Assembly (NCBI GenBank): GCA_934662505.1
Contig: CAKUKE010000005.1
Coordinates: 1-64,000, forward strand
Direction: 5' to 3'
Source of the DNA: an uncultured Clostridia bacterium
Lineage (GTDB): Bacteria; Bacillota; Clostridia; Christensenellales; Aristaeellaceae
DNA length: 64,000 bases
The notes beneath the pieces were generated by a model. It saw nothing but the letters and a program-made list of their open reading frames with translations. It searched no databases and had not been told where the DNA came from. Shown one piece after another: positions 40,436 through 49,848 of this stretch. Each line of letters starts with the position of its first letter. Position 1 is the first letter of the stretch. The position numbers and the translations under genes were made by a program.

Positions 40436-40885
40436 ATGAAAAACGTACGTCAGTCCGCCATCCTGTCCATTATCGAGCATCAGGACATCGAAACTCAGGA
40501 AGAACTCGCCGCAGCCCTGCGGGAGCACGGCATCGCCGTCACTCAGGCCACCGTATCCCGGGACATCAAGGAGCTGCGCCTGCTCAAGGTGCTCTCCGGT
40601 CACGGCGGCTATAAATACGCCACCGCCGACAAGGCGGAGCACGGTCTGACCGACCGCTTTGTCCGCATGTTTATGGATTCGGTGGTCTCCATCCGCTACG
40701 CCCAGAACATCGTCGTGCTCAAGACCCTCTCCGGCAGCGCCAACGTGGCCGCTGAGGCCATTGACAGCATGCACTGGCAGGAAATACTGGGCACCATGGC
40801 CGGGGACAATACCATTCTGGTCGTAGTGCACGACGAAACGGAAGCCGCCACCGTCGCCGCCCGGCTGGAGGAACTGCTCAAATAA
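40436..40885 (+). CDS. argR: Arginine repressor ArgR/AhrC
   Basis: 149 residues. The N-terminal winged HTH (ETQEELAAALREHGIAVTQ, ATVSRDIKELRLLKV) is followed by the trimerization/arginine-binding domain, with GTMAGDNTILVVV carrying the arginine-contacting Asp. It represses arginine synthesis and activates catabolism depending on arginine. Adjacency to recN is conserved in Firmicutes. Confidence 0.96.
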   Translation: MKNVRQSAILSIIEHQDIETQEELAAALREHGIAVTQATVSRDIKELRLLKVLSGHGGYKYATADKAEHGLTDRFVRMFMDSVVSIRYAQNIVVLKTLSGSANVAAEAIDSMHWQEILGTMAGDNTILVVVHDETEAATVAARLEELLK

Positions 40886-40910
40886 CGCCGCTTTTTGAGG
40901 AGCAAAACCC

Positions 40911-42578
40911 ATGCTTGTTACGCTGAACATTGCAAACATCGCGCTGATCGATCGGATGAGCGTGCAGTTTTTTCACGGCCTGCACGTGCTTTCGGGCGAG
41001 ACGGGCGCGGGCAAAAGCATCATTGTCGACGCGGTGCAGCTGCTGCTGGGCGGTCGGAGCCGCCGAGAACTTCTGCGCGCCGGATGCGACCGGGCGCAGG
41101 TGGAAGGCGTGTTCGATCTGCGCGACTGTCCCGCCGCCCGGGGCTTTCTCGCTTCTCAGGAGCTTCAGGATCCGGAGGATGAAAACACCCTGTTCCTGTC
41201 CCGGGAAATCACCGCCGCCGGACGGTCGGTCTGCCGGGTGAACGGCGTCATGCAGCCCATCGCTTCCTATCAGCAATTGACCGCCCTGCTGCTGGATCTG
41301 CACGGTCAGCACGCCCACCAGTCCCTGATGGACGACAAGAATCACCTGCAGTTTCTGGACGCTTTCGGCGGCGAAGGTCATCAGGCCGCGCTGGAGGAGG
41401 TGCGCGCCGCCTACGAAAGCTGGCGGCAGGCACACCGGATGCTGGAAGAATTGCAGGAAAAGAACCGGGTCAAAATGGATCGGGAGGACATGCTCCGCCT
41501 GCAGCGCAAGGAACTGAAGGCCGCAAAGCTCGTCCGGGGCGAGGAGGACGAACTGACTCGCGCCCGGGATCTGATGCGCAACAGCGAAAAAATTGACGGC
41601 GCCCTGCGGGAGGCTTATGAAGCGCTGTACGACGGCAGCCATGCGGCGCTGGACAGCCTGCGCACCGCCTCCGGCGCGCTGGCGCGCATCGCCGGTCTGG
41701 ACGAGGGCTTTTCCGCCCTGAACGACCGGGTGCAAAACATGTACTACGAGGCGGAGGATGTGGGGCTGACCCTGCAGCAGCGGCTGGAGGAAGCAGACAG
41801 CGACCCCCAGCGGCTGGAGGAAGTGCTCTCCCGGCTGGATCTGATCCGCCGTCTCAGCCGCCGCTACGGCGCCACCACCGGCGAGATGCTGGACAGACTG
41901 ACCGCCATTGAAGATGAGCTGAAGACCCTGAACGATCTGGACGACCTGACCGATCAGGCGGAAAAGCAGGAAGCGACGCTTCGGGAAAAGCTGAACGCCG
42001 CCTGCCGGGCGCTGACCGTCAGTCGCCGGGCGCTGGCGGAAAAATTCCAGCTGGCGGTCGAAAAGCAGCTGAGCGACCTGAACATGGCAGGCACCCGTTT
42101 TGTGGTGCAGCTGACGGGCAGGACACCCGGCCCCACCGGTGCGGAGGAGGTCTCCTTCCTCATCGCGCCCAACCGGGGCGAGGCGCTGCAAAGCCTTTCC
42201 CGCACCGCCTCCGGCGGCGAACTGAGCCGGCTGATGCTGGCCATCATGGCCGCCGCCGCAGAAAAGTCCAGCGTTCCCAGCATGATCTTCGACGAGGTGG
42301 ACAGCGGCATTTCCGGCCGCGCCGCACAGGTGGTCGCAGACAAAATGGCCGCCATCGCCCGCACCCATCAGGTGCTGTGCGTCACCCACCTGCAGCAGAT
42401 CGCCGCCCGGGCGGATCACCAGTACCTGGTAGAAAAAGCCTTTGACGGCGAACGCACCCTGACCCACATCCAGCTGCTGGACGAGGATGGCCGGGTCAGC
42501 GAGATTGCCCGCATGCTGGGAGGCGACGCGGAAACCGCTCAGGCGCACGCCCGGGAAATGCTGCGGCGCGCCGACTGA
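40911..42578 (+). CDS. recN: DNA repair protein RecN
   Basis: 555 residues, SMC-like. N-terminal Walker A LSGETGAGKSI (about 27-37), long coiled coil (about 150-350), then signature TASGGELSRLMLAI, Walker B MIFDEVDSGISG and the switch VTHLQQIAA. RecN tethers DNA at double-strand breaks to aid RecA repair. It follows argR by 25 bases with TTTGAGGAGC upstream, forming a typical argR-recN operon. Confidence 0.97.
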   Translation: MLVTLNIANIALIDRMSVQFFHGLHVLSGETGAGKSIIVDAVQLLLGGRSRRELLRAGCDRAQVEGVFDLRDCPAARGFLASQELQDPEDENTLFLSREITAAGRSVCRVNGVMQPIASYQQLTALLLDLHGQHAHQSLMDDKNHLQFLDAFGGEGHQAALEEVRAAYESWRQAHRMLEELQEKNRVKMDREDMLRLQRKELKAAKLVRGEEDELTRARDLMRNSEKIDGALREAYEALYDGSHAALDSLRTASGALARIAGLDEGFSALNDRVQNMYYEAEDVGLTLQQRLEEADSDPQRLEEVLSRLDLIRRLSRRYGATTGEMLDRLTAIEDELKTLNDLDDLTDQAEKQEATLREKLNAACRALTVSRRALAEKFQLAVEKQLSDLNMAGTRFVVQLTGRTPGPTGAEEVSFLIAPNRGEALQSLSRTASGGELSRLMLAIMAAAAEKSSVPSMIFDEVDSGISGRAAQVVADKMAAIARTHQVLCVTHLQQIAARADHQYLVEKAFDGERTLTHIQLLDEDGRVSEIARMLGGDAETAQAHAREMLRRAD

Positions 42579-42666
42579 CCCCTGACGCGGTCTTTTTTCC
42601 TCAGGTTTTATGGACTTTTTCGGGTGCTCCCGCCCGCTGATTTTTTGACAAACGAGGTATTTTGCC

Positions 42667-44421
42667 ATGCCGCTGTATCACAATTCCCGCTCCCCGGCCT
42701 GCCGCAATCCTGTGGGGCCTGTCCGAACGGGACAGGCGGTGGTGCTGCGTCTGCTGGGCGCGAAGGATCTGATCCGCGCCGACGTGCGGCTGTGGGACGG
42801 TCAGACCGCCCGCACCCTGCCCATGAACCGGGTGGATGAAAGCGTGTTCGAGGCGGTCATCCCCATGCCCCAGCAGCCGGGGCTGATGTGGTACGATTTT
42901 CGCGCCGTGGACAGAGACGGCCGCGCCCGCGCCTACGGCAACGCCCCGGACGGTCTGGGCGGCACCGGGCAGGAGCAGGACTGTCCTCACGCCTTCCAGA
43001 TCACCGTGTACGACGGCGGCTACGCCACCCCCTCCTACCTGTGGGACGGGATCATGTATCAGATTTTCCCCGACCGTTTCCGCCGGACAGGCGCGCTCCG
43101 CGCCACCCGTCCCGGGCAGGTGCTGCACGAAAACTGGGATGACCCTCCCGTGCTCACCCCCGCCCCCGGCATTGAAAACACAGCCTCCGATTTTTACGGC
43201 GGCACCCTCCGGGGTATCCGGGAAAAGCTGAGCATGCTGAAGGAAATGGGCGTGACGGTGCTTTACCTGAACCCCATCTTTCTTTCCCGCAGCAACCACC
43301 GTTATGATACCGGCGACTACACCCGCGTCGACCCCATGCTGGGCGACGAAGCGGATTTTGCCGATCTGTGCCGGGCGGCGGAAGAGATGGGCATGCGCAT
43401 CGTGCTGGACGGCGTATTCAGCCACACGGGGGATGACAGCGTCTACTTCAACAAATACGGCGCTTTCCCGGACGTGGGCGCGTACCAGTCCAAGGACTCT
43501 CCCTACTACCCCTGGTTTTCCTTTGAGCACTACCCGGATAAATACAAATGCTGGTGGGATTTTCAGAACCTCCCCACCGTCAACAAAACCGATGAAAGCT
43601 ACCGCCGCTTCATCTGCGGCTCCGACGGCGTCGCCCGGCGGTGGCTCCGCGCAGGCGCATCCGGCTGGCGGCTGGATGTGGCGGACGAATTGCCCATGGC
43701 CTTTCTGCGCAGTCTCCGCACCGCCGTCAAGGCGGAAAAGCCGGATGCCCTTTTGCTGGGCGAGGTGTGGGAGGACGCCAGCCACAAAACCGCCTACGGA
43801 GAAATGCGCTGCTACTGCTGCGGCGACACGCTGGACAGCGTGATGAACTACCCCCTGCGGACGGTGCTCATCGATTTTCTGACCCACCGCGCCACCGCGC
43901 GGGACGTGTACCGGCTGCTGCGCAGTCAGCAGGAAAACTATCCCGCACCCTTTCTCTACGCCCTGATGAACCTGACGGGCAGCCATGACCGGGCGCGCAC
44001 CATCAATACCCTGGCCGGACGGGATTTTTCCGACATTCCCTATGCCCGGCGCGGGGAGGGAAGGCTGACCGAGGCGGAGTATGCCCTCGGCAAGGCGCGG
44101 TACCTGACCATGCTGCGGGCGCTGTGCGCCCTGCCCGGCATGCCCTGCATCTACTACGGCGATGAAGCGGGCATGACCGGCGGAAGCGACCCCTACTGCC
44201 GGGGGCCGTATCCCTGGGGGCATGAGGACGAAGACCTCAAGCGGCAGGTGGCCGCGCTTTTGCAGGAGCGGCTGCGCAGCCCCGCCCTGCGCACGGGCAG
44301 GCTGGAGCTGTTCGTCCCCGATGAGGACACCCTGCTCATCATCCGCACCATTGACAAGGGTCGGGACGTGTTTGGCCGGCCGTTCCCGGATGAAAGCCGG
44401 AGCGTGACCATCCGCCGCTGA
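42667..44421 (+). CDS. Glycoside hydrolase family 13 (neopullulanase/cyclomaltodextrinase-like)
   Basis: 584 residues. An N-terminal beta domain (about 1-115) precedes the catalytic barrel: region I DGVFSHTG, nucleophile Asp337 in GWRLDVADE, general acid Glu366 in LLGEVWED and transition-state Asp441 in LTGSHDRAR. It should hydrolyse alpha-1,4 (perhaps 1,6) bonds in maltodextrins or pullulan. No signal peptide, so cytoplasmic, acting on imported oligosaccharides. The C-terminal beta domain is short. ACGAGG precedes the ATG. Confidence 0.92.
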   Translation: MPLYHNSRSPACRNPVGPVRTGQAVVLRLLGAKDLIRADVRLWDGQTARTLPMNRVDESVFEAVIPMPQQPGLMWYDFRAVDRDGRARAYGNAPDGLGGTGQEQDCPHAFQITVYDGGYATPSYLWDGIMYQIFPDRFRRTGALRATRPGQVLHENWDDPPVLTPAPGIENTASDFYGGTLRGIREKLSMLKEMGVTVLYLNPIFLSRSNHRYDTGDYTRVDPMLGDEADFADLCRAAEEMGMRIVLDGVFSHTGDDSVYFNKYGAFPDVGAYQSKDSPYYPWFSFEHYPDKYKCWWDFQNLPTVNKTDESYRRFICGSDGVARRWLRAGASGWRLDVADELPMAFLRSLRTAVKAEKPDALLLGEVWEDASHKTAYGEMRCYCCGDTLDSVMNYPLRTVLIDFLTHRATARDVYRLLRSQQENYPAPFLYALMNLTGSHDRARTINTLAGRDFSDIPYARRGEGRLTEAEYALGKARYLTMLRALCALPGMPCIYYGDEAGMTGGSDPYCRGPYPWGHEDEDLKRQVAALLQERLRSPALRTGRLELFVPDEDTLLIIRTIDKGRDVFGRPFPDESRSVTIRR

Positions 44422-44425
44422 GCCC

Positions 44426-44453
44426 TTGCAAATGTGCAAATCGGGTGTATAAT
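44426..44453 (+). promoter_or_regulatory. Promoter of pduL
   Basis: TTGCAA (44426-44431), 16-base spacer, TATAAT (44448-44453). Confidence 0.8.
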
Positions 44454-44494
44454 AGAAGCATCCCGCAAGGGAATACAGAAGGGAGATACGCACC

Positions 44495-45070
44495 ATGAAA
44501 GTACTGGTTGAAACTTCCGCGCGCCACGTGCACGTGACCCGTGAGCATCTTGACATTCTCTTTGGCGAAGGGTATGAGCTGCATCCCAAGAAATACCTCA
44601 GCCAGCCCGGTCAGTACGCCAGCGAAGAGCGGGTGGACGTGGTCGGCCCCAAGCGCACGCTGACGGGCGTGAGCATTTTAGGCCCCGTCCGCAAGGAAAC
44701 GCAGGTGGAGCTGTCCCTCACCGACGCCCGCACCATCGGCGTGACCGCCCCCGTCCGTGAGAGCGGCGACATCGCCGGCTCCGGCTCCTGCACGCTGGTA
44801 GGCCCCAAGGGTCAGGTGACGCTCACCGAGGGCGTCATCGCCGCCAAGCGCCACATTCACATGACCAAGGCCGACGCCGCCGATTTCGGCGTGAAGGACA
44901 AGGACGAGGTGATGGTGAAGGTGGAAGACACCGGCCGTTCCCTGATCTTTGACGACGTGGTGGTGCGCGTGAGCGACGCGTACGCGCTGGCCATGCACAT
45001 CGACACCGACGAAAGCAACGCCGCCTGCGTCAAAAACGGCACCATGGGCGAGGTCATTCTCAAGAAATAA
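44495..45070 (+). CDS. pduL: Phosphate acyltransferase PduL
   Basis: 191 residues, two beta-barrel halves, each with a zinc-binding His pair: SARHVHVTREHLD (His11/His13) and AKRHIHMTKADA (His120/His122). PduL interconverts acyl-CoA and acyl phosphate, either propanoyl in propanediol use or acetyl as the organism's phosphotransacetylase. No microcompartment genes are nearby and no encapsulation peptide is evident, so a housekeeping acetyl-CoA/acetyl-phosphate role is more likely. GAAGGGAG precedes the ATG; it has its own promoter and terminator. Confidence 0.95.
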   Translation: MKVLVETSARHVHVTREHLDILFGEGYELHPKKYLSQPGQYASEERVDVVGPKRTLTGVSILGPVRKETQVELSLTDARTIGVTAPVRESGDIAGSGSCTLVGPKGQVTLTEGVIAAKRHIHMTKADAADFGVKDKDEVMVKVEDTGRSLIFDDVVVRVSDAYALAMHIDTDESNAACVKNGTMGEVILKK

Positions 45071-45079
45071 ACCTTTCGG

Positions 45080-45111
45080 CGCGCCCGCGTAAAAAACGGG
45101 CGCGTTTTTTT
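45080..45111 (+). terminator. Terminator after pduL
   Basis: CGCGCCCG/CGGGCGCG stem (45080-45087, 45097-45104) and seven T. Confidence 0.92.
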
Positions 45112-45654
45112 ACCCGTTCTTCGCCCGGGGCATGCCCTGCGGTATCTTTCCCCCAATCAGCTTCATGCTCCTGCCGCGGGCGCAGTGTTCCTGCCGTCCC
45201 ATGGGGTGTTTTCGCCGCCGGATGCACGGTTACTATCGCCAAATACGACGCATCTGCTGCGGCAGCGTACCTTTACTGCTGCGGAGAAAGCGCACGTCCG
45301 CAGCAGGCGGCACGCATCGCCGCTTTCCCGGCGCAGCGCCCCTCTCCGGACACGGTGCTTCCGCTGTCAGATACGGTATCCCTGCCGCCGGCATGATGCT
45401 TTGCCGCCGACATGGCACCGGTTTTTCCCCTCGTGCGCCGGCACACCTGCCCGCCGATTCCTTTGGGCGGGATGCTCCGCTGCCCCTTCCGGCTGCGCAC
45501 GCCCTCCGGCGGAACAGGTTATCCGGCGGCGTGTTTTTCTCTGTTCCGCAGCCCGCTCTGCATGGCGCCCGGACGGACAGACCGTCTGTCCCTGTGCCAG
45601 CGGTTCAGCAGCCGCACTCGGGTTTTACGAAAAATTTCTTTCAAGGATGAACTG
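45112..45654. other. 540-base GC-rich region without a gene
   Basis: No domain-bearing ORF. GCGCAGTGTTCCTGCCGTC near 45182-45200 resembles the 3' end of repeat A2 (111-141), so decayed members of the repeat family may be present. The queH frame runs back into this region but without a start signal there. Confidence 0.4.
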
Positions 45655-46308
45655 ATGGAAAAAAGAAACTACGATCGGGACATGCAGGCGGTCATTGCAT
45701 CCCTGCAGGGCGCAAAGCCCCGGCTGCTGCTCCACGCCTGCTGCGGTCCCTGCTCCAGCGCGGTGCTGGAGCGGCTGCTGCCCTGCTTTCAGGTGACGGT
45801 GTATTTCATGAACCCCTGCATTCATCCTGAAGCGGAATACCGCCGCCGCCTGTCCGAGCAGAAGCGTCTCATCCGGGAGGCGGGACTGGACGTGCCCGTG
45901 CTGGAAGGCGTTTATGACCCGGCGGCCTATTTTGAAGCCGTCCGGGGGCTGGAGGACGCGCCGGAGGGCGGCGCCCGCTGCCTGCGATGCTTTGCCCAGC
46001 GGCTGAACGCCACGGCGCAGACCGCCCGGCAGGAGGGGTACGACTTTTTCACCACCACCCTGACCGTCAGTCCCCACAAAAACGCTGAAGCCCTGAACCG
46101 CATCGGTCAGGAGGCTGCCGACCGTTGGGGCGTGGCATTTCTGCCCGCCGATTTTAAAAAGCGGGGCGGCTATCAGCGCTCGCTGGAATTGAGCCGGCAG
46201 TACCGCCTGTACCGTCAGAACTACTGCGGCTGCGTTTTTTCCATGCGCGCCACAGGCGATGAAAAAGGCGTGCCCGGTGAGAACGCCGCATCCCTGAACG
46301 AAAAATAA
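45655..46308 (+). CDS. queH: Epoxyqueuosine reductase QueH
   Basis: 217 residues of the QueH (formerly DUF208) family. Cys motifs are LLLHACCGPCSSA (Cys29, Cys30, Cys33), ARCLRCFAQRL and NYCGCVFS; they hold the iron-sulfur cluster and catalytic metal site. QueH reduces epoxyqueuosine to queuosine in tRNA, replacing cobalamin-dependent QueG. ATG 45655 has AAGGA about eight bases upstream. No other queuosine gene is in the window. Confidence 0.95.
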   Translation: MEKRNYDRDMQAVIASLQGAKPRLLLHACCGPCSSAVLERLLPCFQVTVYFMNPCIHPEAEYRRRLSEQKRLIREAGLDVPVLEGVYDPAAYFEAVRGLEDAPEGGARCLRCFAQRLNATAQTARQEGYDFFTTTLTVSPHKNAEALNRIGQEAADRWGVAFLPADFKKRGGYQRSLELSRQYRLYRQNYCGCVFSMRATGDEKGVPGENAASLNEK

Positions 46309-46380
46309 GCCCGTTTCCCCGCGCCATCCCTGTTTCCGACCGAGCCGCAGACTCGCACACATCAAAAGGAGGTTTTCACC

Positions 46381-47079
46381 ATGCCTACCCTGCACAACAC
46401 CGCCGCAAAGGGCGATTTCGCCCCCACCGTACTCATGCCCGGCGATCCGCTCCGCGCCAAATTCATCGCCGAAACCTATCTGGATAATGCAAAGCTGGTC
46501 AACAATGTCCGCGGCATTCAGGGCTACACCGGCTTTTACAAGGGCAAGCCCGTATCCGTCATGGCCTCCGGCATGGGCATCCCCTCCATCGGCATTTATT
46601 CCCGGGAGCTGTTCACCGAATACGGGGTGGACAACATCATCCGGGTAGGCAGCGCCGGTCTGATCGACAAAAGCCTGAAGATCCGCTCGGTGGTCGCCGC
46701 CATGAGCGCCTACTCCAACTCCAACTACGGCGATCAGTTCGGTTTCCGGGGCAATCTGGGCCCCTGCGCCAGCTTTACCCTGCTGGAAAAGGCGGTCGCT
46801 GCGGCGCGGGAGATGGGCGTGGCCATGCCCGTAGGGCCGGTCTACTCCTCCGACACCTTCTATGACGAAAACAGCCCGCTGGCCATTTTGCAGAAGCTGC
46901 ACGTGCTGGCGGTGGAAATGGAGACCTACGGTCTGTACCTCAATGCCGCCCGCGCAGGGAAAAACGCGCTGGCGCTGCTGACCATTTCGGACAACCCCTA
47001 CACCGGCGAAAGCTGCTCGCCGCAGGAGGTACGGGAGACCTTCACCCAGATGATGGAGATCGCCCTGACCATCGCCTGA
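46381..47079 (+). CDS. deoD: Purine nucleoside phosphorylase DeoD
   Basis: 232 residues, the normal length for the hexameric high-molecular-mass type. Phosphate-binding segments MPGDPLRAKFIAE and RVGSAGLI, and the substrate-binding VEMETYGLY with the catalytic Asp in SDNPYTGE, are intact. It splits purine (deoxy)nucleosides with phosphate to base and ribose-1-phosphate for salvage. AAAGGAGG precedes the ATG; the following DUF523 gene begins 2 bases after the stop. Confidence 0.97.
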   Translation: MPTLHNTAAKGDFAPTVLMPGDPLRAKFIAETYLDNAKLVNNVRGIQGYTGFYKGKPVSVMASGMGIPSIGIYSRELFTEYGVDNIIRVGSAGLIDKSLKIRSVVAAMSAYSNSNYGDQFGFRGNLGPCASFTLLEKAVAAAREMGVAMPVGPVYSSDTFYDENSPLAILQKLHVLAVEMETYGLYLNAARAGKNALALLTISDNPYTGESCSPQEVRETFTQMMEIALTIA

Positions 47080-47081
47080 CC

Positions 47082-47564
47082 ATGAAAAAAAGAACGGTGC
47101 TCGTCAGCGCCTGCCTGCTGGGCGTTCCCTGCCGCTACGACGGCGGAGAAAAGACCCATCCCCTTGCGCCGATGCTGGCGCAGGGCTGCCATCTGCTGCC
47201 GGTATGCCCGGAGCAGCTGGGCGGCTTGCCCACGCCCCGCACCCCGGCGGAGCGGCGCGGCGAAAGGGTGGTGACCCGGGACGGCCGGGACGTGACGGCG
47301 GCCTACCGTCGAGGCGCGCAGGCTGCGCTGCGGCTTTGCCGGCTTTGCGGCTGCGAAACCGCCGTGCTCAAGGCTCGTTCCCCCTCCTGCGGCTGCGGCC
47401 GCATTTACGACGGTTCCTTTTCCGGCGCGCTGATCCCCGGCGACGGCGTCGCGGCTGCGCTGCTGAAGGAAAACGGCGTATGCGTCATGACCGAGGAGGA
47501 CGAAAACGGGCTGCGCGCCCTGCTGCGCGGCGACGGCGAAGGGTGTCCAAAGGCAGGCCATTGA
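47082..47564 (+). CDS. DUF523 family protein
   Basis: 160 residues with the conserved Cys-rich DUF523 pattern: VSACLLGVPCRYDGG, LPVCPEQLGGLPTPR and LKARSPSCGCGRIYDGSF. The three Cys clusters suggest metal or iron-sulfur binding. DUF523 proteins are often linked to tRNA thiolation or sulfur metabolism, but no activity is established that I can assert. It is coupled to deoD. Confidence 0.9.
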   Translation: MKKRTVLVSACLLGVPCRYDGGEKTHPLAPMLAQGCHLLPVCPEQLGGLPTPRTPAERRGERVVTRDGRDVTAAYRRGAQAALRLCRLCGCETAVLKARSPSCGCGRIYDGSFSGALIPGDGVAAALLKENGVCVMTEEDENGLRALLRGDGEGCPKAGH

Positions 47565-47825
47565 CAGGCAAGGGTGCCGTCCTTGTTCAAGGAGGTGCCC
47601 CTGCAGCAGCTGGGCGCACGGTTCGGCATGCTTCGATCCGCCCTTCAGCAGTTCCCCGTTTCGGCGTCTTCAGGAACTCGTGCGCCGAAACGCAGGGGAA
47701 AAACGCTCCCGGTCGGGCGAGGGCATTTCCTCCGTATATGCGAAAAGGGAGCCCCTTTGCTCTGCCCACGCGCATCGAAATTCGTTCCCGGCATGGAGCG
47801 TGTCAAAAAAAATTTTCCGGCATGC
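47565..47825. other. Intergenic between convergent DUF523 gene and pckA
   Basis: No gene recognised. TTCAAGGAGGTG at 47587 looks like a ribosome site but is not followed by a credible frame. Confidence 0.45.
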
Positions 47826-47854
47826 AAAAAGCGGCGCTGTTTTCACAGCGCCGC
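47826..47854 (-). terminator. Terminator after pckA
   Basis: GCGGCGCTGT/ACAGCGCCGC stem (47831-47840, 47845-47854), then TTTTTG on the minus strand. Confidence 0.92.
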
Positions 47855-47928
47855 CCTTTTCATTTTGTTGTCGAGAGGGGTTCCCCCTCTCTTTCACGAA
47901 GAGAGAAGCCCGTTCCTCGCCGGATGTC

Positions 47929-49536
47929 TCAGTCCACCTGGGGGCCGGCGGCAACCAGCGCCTTGCCCGCTTCGTTGCCTTCGTACTTGGCGAAGTTCTT
48001 GATGAAGCGGGAAGCCAGATCCTTGGCCTTTTCATCCCACTGAGAAGGATCGGCATAGGTATCCCGGGGATCGAGGATCTCGGTGGCCACGCCGTTGAGC
48101 TGGGTGGGCACTTCGAAGTCAAAGTAGGGGATCTTCTTGGTGGGCGCGGTGAGAATGTCGCCGTTGAGGATGGCGTCGATAATTCCGCGGGTATCCTTAA
48201 TGGAGATACGCTTGCCGGTGCCGTTCCAGCCGGTGTTGACCAGATAGGCCTTGGCGCCGCTCATTTCCATACGCTTGACCAGTTCTTCCGCGTACTTGGT
48301 GGGGGGCAGCTCCAGGAAGGCCTGACCGAAGCAGGCGGAGAAGGTGGGGGTGGGCTCGGTGATGCCGCGCTCGGTGCCCGCAAGCTTTGCGGTGAAGCCG
48401 GACAGGAAGTAATACTTGGTCTGTTCGGGCGTCAGGATGGACACGGGGGGCAGCACGCCGAAAGCGTCGGCAGACAGGAAGATGACGTTCTTGGCCGCGG
48501 GCGCGGAGGACACGGGGCGCACGATCTTCTCAATGTGATTGATGGGATAGGACACACGGGTGTTCTCGGTGACGGACTTGTCGGCAAAGTCGATCTTGCC
48601 TTCCTTGTCCAGCGTCACGTTTTCCAGCAGCGCGTTGCGCTTGATGGCGTTGTAGATGTCGGGCTCGGAATCCTTGTCCAGATTGATGACCTTGGCATAG
48701 CAGCCGCCTTCAAAGTTGAACACGCCGTTGTCGTCCCAGCCGTGCTCGTCATCGCCGATGAGCAGACGCTTGGGGTCGGTGGACAGGGTGGTCTTGCCGG
48801 TGCCGGACAGGCCGAAGAACACGGCGGTGTTCTTGCCTTCCATGTCGGTGTTGGCGGAGCAGTGCATGGAGGCGATGCCCTTGAGGGGCAGGTAGTAGTT
48901 CATCATGGAGAACATGCCCTTCTTCATTTCGCCGCCGTACCAGGTGTTGATGATGACCTGCTCACGGCTGGTGATGTTGAAGGCCACGCAGGTCTCGGAG
49001 TTGAGACCCAGTTCCTTGTAGTTTTCCACCTTCGCCTTGGAAGCGTTGTAGACCACGAAGTCGGGCTCAAAGTTCTTCAGCTCTTCCTCGGTGGGGCGGA
49101 TGAACATGTTGGTGACAAAGTGCGCCTGCCAGGCCACTTCCACGATGAAGCGGATGGCCATGCGGGTGTCCTTGTTGGCGCCGCAGAAAGCGTCCACCAC
49201 GAACAGCCGCTTGTTGCACAGTTCACGGGTCGCCAGTTCCTTGACGGACTTCCAGGTTTCTTCCGTCATGGGATGGTTGTCGTTCTTGTACTCGGGGGTG
49301 GTCCACCACACGGTGTCCCGGGAGTTGTCGTCCACCACGATGTACTTATCCTTGGGGGAACGGCCGGTGTAGATACCGGTCATCACGTTGACGGCGCCCA
49401 GCTCGCTGACCTGACCCTTTTCGTACCCTTCCAGGGCGGGCTTGGTCTCTTCCTCAAAGAGCATTTCGTAGGAAGGATTGTGCACGACTTCGGTCGTGCC
49501 GGTGATGCCGTACTTTTTCAGATCAATGTTCGCCAT
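47929..49536 (-). CDS. pckA: Phosphoenolpyruvate carboxykinase (ATP)
   Basis: 535 residues, the ATP-dependent family. Kinase-1a P-loop FFGLSGTGKTTLS (about 240-252), kinase-2 GDDEHGW and the substrate/metal region FEGGCYAK are all present, as is the RSPKDKY N-terminal substrate site. It interconverts oxaloacetate and PEP; in anaerobes it often runs toward oxaloacetate for ATP gain and succinate formation. ATG 49536 has AGAGAGG nine bases upstream; the TTG three codons earlier is less likely. Codon use indicates high expression. Confidence 0.98.
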   Translation of the reverse strand: MANIDLKKYGITGTTEVVHNPSYEMLFEEETKPALEGYEKGQVSELGAVNVMTGIYTGRSPKDKYIVVDDNSRDTVWWTTPEYKNDNHPMTEETWKSVKELATRELCNKRLFVVDAFCGANKDTRMAIRFIVEVAWQAHFVTNMFIRPTEEELKNFEPDFVVYNASKAKVENYKELGLNSETCVAFNITSREQVIINTWYGGEMKKGMFSMMNYYLPLKGIASMHCSANTDMEGKNTAVFFGLSGTGKTTLSTDPKRLLIGDDEHGWDDNGVFNFEGGCYAKVINLDKDSEPDIYNAIKRNALLENVTLDKEGKIDFADKSVTENTRVSYPINHIEKIVRPVSSAPAAKNVIFLSADAFGVLPPVSILTPEQTKYYFLSGFTAKLAGTERGITEPTPTFSACFGQAFLELPPTKYAEELVKRMEMSGAKAYLVNTGWNGTGKRISIKDTRGIIDAILNGDILTAPTKKIPYFDFEVPTQLNGVATEILDPRDTYADPSQWDEKAKDLASRFIKNFAKYEGNEAGKALVAAGPQVD

Positions 49537-49636
49537 GTTCTGCAACCTCTCTTTTCAATACAGTTCTTTGGCTGCTGCCGGATGGTTAGAGGCCTTTACT
49601 TTCGAAAGGCCCAACCTTCCGCATGATAGCGTGTAT

Positions 49637-49665
49637 ATCATAACCCAACCGGGCGCAAAAATCAA
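49637..49665 (-). promoter_or_regulatory. Promoter of pckA
   Basis: Minus-strand TTGATT (49660-49665), 17-base spacer, TATGAT (49637-49642). The 49537-49848 gap otherwise holds only AT-rich leader sequence for pckA and brnQ. Confidence 0.7.
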
Positions 49666-49848
49666 TGCGTTTGTAGAAATTTTTCCCAGATGTCGCAAAT
49701 CTGCCACAATTTCCGCCGCACCGCATTTTCTTCCTCCGGCAGTTTTCTTTTTTTCATTCTTTTTTCGACCGAAAACGGCAAAAAAACTTGCCGTTTCCTT
49801 CTTTTCATGGTACACTGCTGGGAAAAGCACCACGAGGGGGACGCGCAC

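Noticed and set aside
45412..45654. N-terminal extension of queH
   Set aside because: No homology to QueH, no Shine-Dalgarno at the upstream start; the ATG at 45655 begins a standard-length protein.
45112..45654. Further exact 61-base repeats in this GC-rich gap
   Set aside because: Similarities found were at offsets of 64 or less regular values and too weak to claim.
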